Notes under the pieces: generated by a model
The model's input: the letters and a program-made list of their open reading frames with translations, nothing else
Databases searched by the model: none
Told to the model about the DNA's origin: nothing
Program-made: the position numbers and the translations under genes
Origin: Hyperoodon ampullatus
Lineage: Eukaryota > Chordata > Mammalia > Artiodactyla > Ziphiidae
Length of the DNA: 64,000 nucleotides
Reading direction: 5' to 3'
NCBI GenBank assembly: GCA_949752795.1
Contig: CATKHW010000061.1
Location: 1,302,001-1,366,000, forward strand
Shown here: in pieces, positions 62,584 through 64,000 of the stretch
Layout of the letters: each line of letters begins with the position of its first letter
Position numbering within the stretch: the first letter of the stretch is position 1

Positions 62584-64000
62584 CTGGGAAATTCTTTACA
62601 ATTCCTTCAGGGTCTCTGATGAAACCTGAAATGACCCTATCTACAATGACAGCTGGATGTGGCATAAGGCTGGACACTTGGGACTGAGAGGATTGGTGAG
62701 ATTGGGTGAGCAAATGCAGACCCTTTAAAGCAATAATGCATGGCACACATTCCATGGGTCCCAACTCTCCAGGTTGAAGGGAATATTACTACAGATATAA
62801 CATGTACGGGAATCCTAGAGAACGGACACACTGTGAATATGAAAGGTTTCTAAAACTCAACGAATAGTCCCTCTCCTGGTGCTCCGGTTTGACTTTCCAT
62901 CTGCTTTATTATCAACCTCCCAACTTGGAGAGACAGCCCCTTTAACCTCCTGGTTCGCACAGGTTGCCAATTTGGCAGAGGATGAAAGGGAAGAGGGAGA
63001 ACCAATGAGAGAGTAGCTGTTAGGCATTTGGACGGGCACATATCACTGTAATTTCCCGGCAGGAAGAAGAATTAACCAAAGTCTCAGCCACCCACCGGGA
63101 ATCAGTATAGATCCTGAACCAAAATTTTGGACTTGCGGTCAGCTCACCAAAAACGAGTAAAAAATGGAGCTCAGGGGCACAGCAATTCACAAACTGGCCG
63201 AGTAATAAAGGACAACTATCGTCCAAAAATCTGTTGAGGGAAGGCAACGATGCGGACTTGAAAACGAGGCAGAATAGCAGGAAACAGATTTCAAGAGGTA
63301 CGTTGGAATCGCCTTTAAAGCACAGGAAGAGGGGCACAACTTCGACAATGATGCACTTGGCCAAAAAGGGCGTATGCGTTTTCTCCTGAATATATTCAGG
63401 AGAAAACGCATACGCCCTTTTTGGCCAAGCAAGCAAGCGGGCAATGCAAATCTGCACTACAAAGAAGTATCACTTCCCACCGCTCAAAAGGGACATCCAC
63501 AAAATGTGTAAAAACCAGAAAGGCAAGACAGGCCCTGGAGAACAGGGAGCCTTGTTATGCTGATGGGCGGGATGTAAATTGCCAACTGCCTCTCTGGAGG
63601 AGTGCATTGTGTTCCCTAAAACAAGTAAACAACAGAGCTACAGAGCCAAGGGCACTTCCAGTCTAGGGAATATACCTTGGGAAAACTGAAAATCTAAAAG
63701 ACACAGCCACCCCAAAATTTAGGGCTGCACTGCTTACAAGGACCTCAACTTGGGTACACCTTAAATATCCCAGGAAATATAAAAATGGTTCAAAAAATTG
63801 TGGTACTTACGTACGATGGAATATCCCTCAGCCATGAAATCAATGTCATAAGACCAGTAGCAGCAAAATGGGTGGATTCAGGTACGATGATTCTAAGTGA
63901 AATAAGTCACACAGAAAAATAAACTTATCATAAGATATCACTTATGAAGATCCTGTAAACATGGCTACACTTGAACTGAGTTAGGAAAGAGAACAGTGTC
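62584..64000 (+). repeat. Satellite monomer 37, cut by the window end
   Basis: 1417 bp present. Palindrome 63356-63429 perfect. Strong L1 part from 63439 to the window edge. A 2-bp loss in GAGTAAAAAATGG near 63155 shifts the antisense frame and gives the longest open frame in the window (63020-63457, - strand, 145 codons), which is accidental. Confidence 0.95.

Larger units (their letters stand above)
1..64000 (+). repeat. Tandem satellite array, 1.74-kb monomer (probable common cetacean satellite)
   Basis: The same sequence recurs every 1735-1740 bp from end to end, always in the same orientation. I phased monomers to begin at CTGGGAAATTC, just after the A-rich tail. Bases 1-6 are the end of a preceding tail. 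Useful landmarks: TCTAGA occurs once per unit (e.g. 57287-57292), ACTAGT once per unit (lost in unit 31), GGTACC once in most units and TTTAAA usually twice. CpG is frequent for mammalian DNA, roughly three dozen per unit by eye. Seen directly: periodicity, orientation, near-constant length. Known: long L1-derived satellite units are reported from cetaceans. Inferred: species group and heterochromatic location. No open frame looks protein-coding, because all of them repeat with the monomer. Confidence 0.97.

Noticed and set aside
63020..63457. Longest open frame in the window (145 codons, - strand), with a similar 141-codon frame at 43893-44318
   Set aside because: The 63020 frame comes from a small deletion that shifts the frame in unit 37; the other arises in an altered unit 26. 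Both run through the palindrome and have no recognisable domain.
1..64000. A gene, defence system or other undescribed coding system hidden between repeats
   Set aside because: There is no non-repeat sequence in the window: unit follows unit without a gap, and no base stretch lies outside the monomer pattern.

Overview
The whole window is a single head-to-tail tandem satellite array. It holds 36 complete monomers (positions 7 to 62583, 1735 to 1740 bp each, mean about 1738 bp) plus a cut 37th. I see no protein-coding gene, tRNA, rRNA, CRISPR array or bacterial feature. The many short open frames recur once per monomer and are by-products of the repeat. There is no unique sequence and no array edge inside the window.

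The monomer is a decayed 3' end of a mammalian LINE-1 (L1) retrotransposon, sense on the + strand. About 880 bp at the 3' side of each unit align by eye with the C-terminal ORF2 region, the 3' UTR and the A-rich tail of L1. The remaining 770 bp or so give weaker matches that run in the same order as ORF2 sequence further upstream, so the whole monomer is probably one 5'-truncated L1 piece made tandem. At the weak/strong boundary each unit carries a 74-bp palindrome: perfect in 12 of 37 copies, slightly damaged in 25. Its left arm lies where L1 sequence is expected, and its right arm looks like an inserted inverted copy of the left.

Organism: a mammal, from the L1 content. A satellite of about 1.74 kb built from L1 matches what I recall of the common cetacean satellite (Arnason and colleagues; Kapitonov, Holmquist and Jurka 1998, on L1 as a basic unit of cetacean heterochromatin satellites). 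I recall about 1.75 kb in baleen and several toothed whales and about 1.58 kb in delphinids, so a whale outside Delphinidae is my best guess. This rests on memory and has not been searched.

Layout: units 1-3 and 4-6 form a duplicated trimer (offset about 5214 bp). Units 7-12 are mixed and more diverged. From about 20.48 to 35.38 kb there are two near-identical blocks of about 6.2 kb offset by exactly 8690 bp (five units). Units 22-28 are mixed. Units 29-31 are a run of near-identical monomers. From about 54.97 to 62.05 kb there is a dimer (offset 3479 bp). Units toward the right end look more alike than those at the left, as expected of uneven unequal exchange or gene conversion.

Nothing encodes a pathway. 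The features with possible biological meaning are the palindrome (cruciform or hairpin RNA), the CpG content with CpG-type decay, and the higher-order repeat structure.
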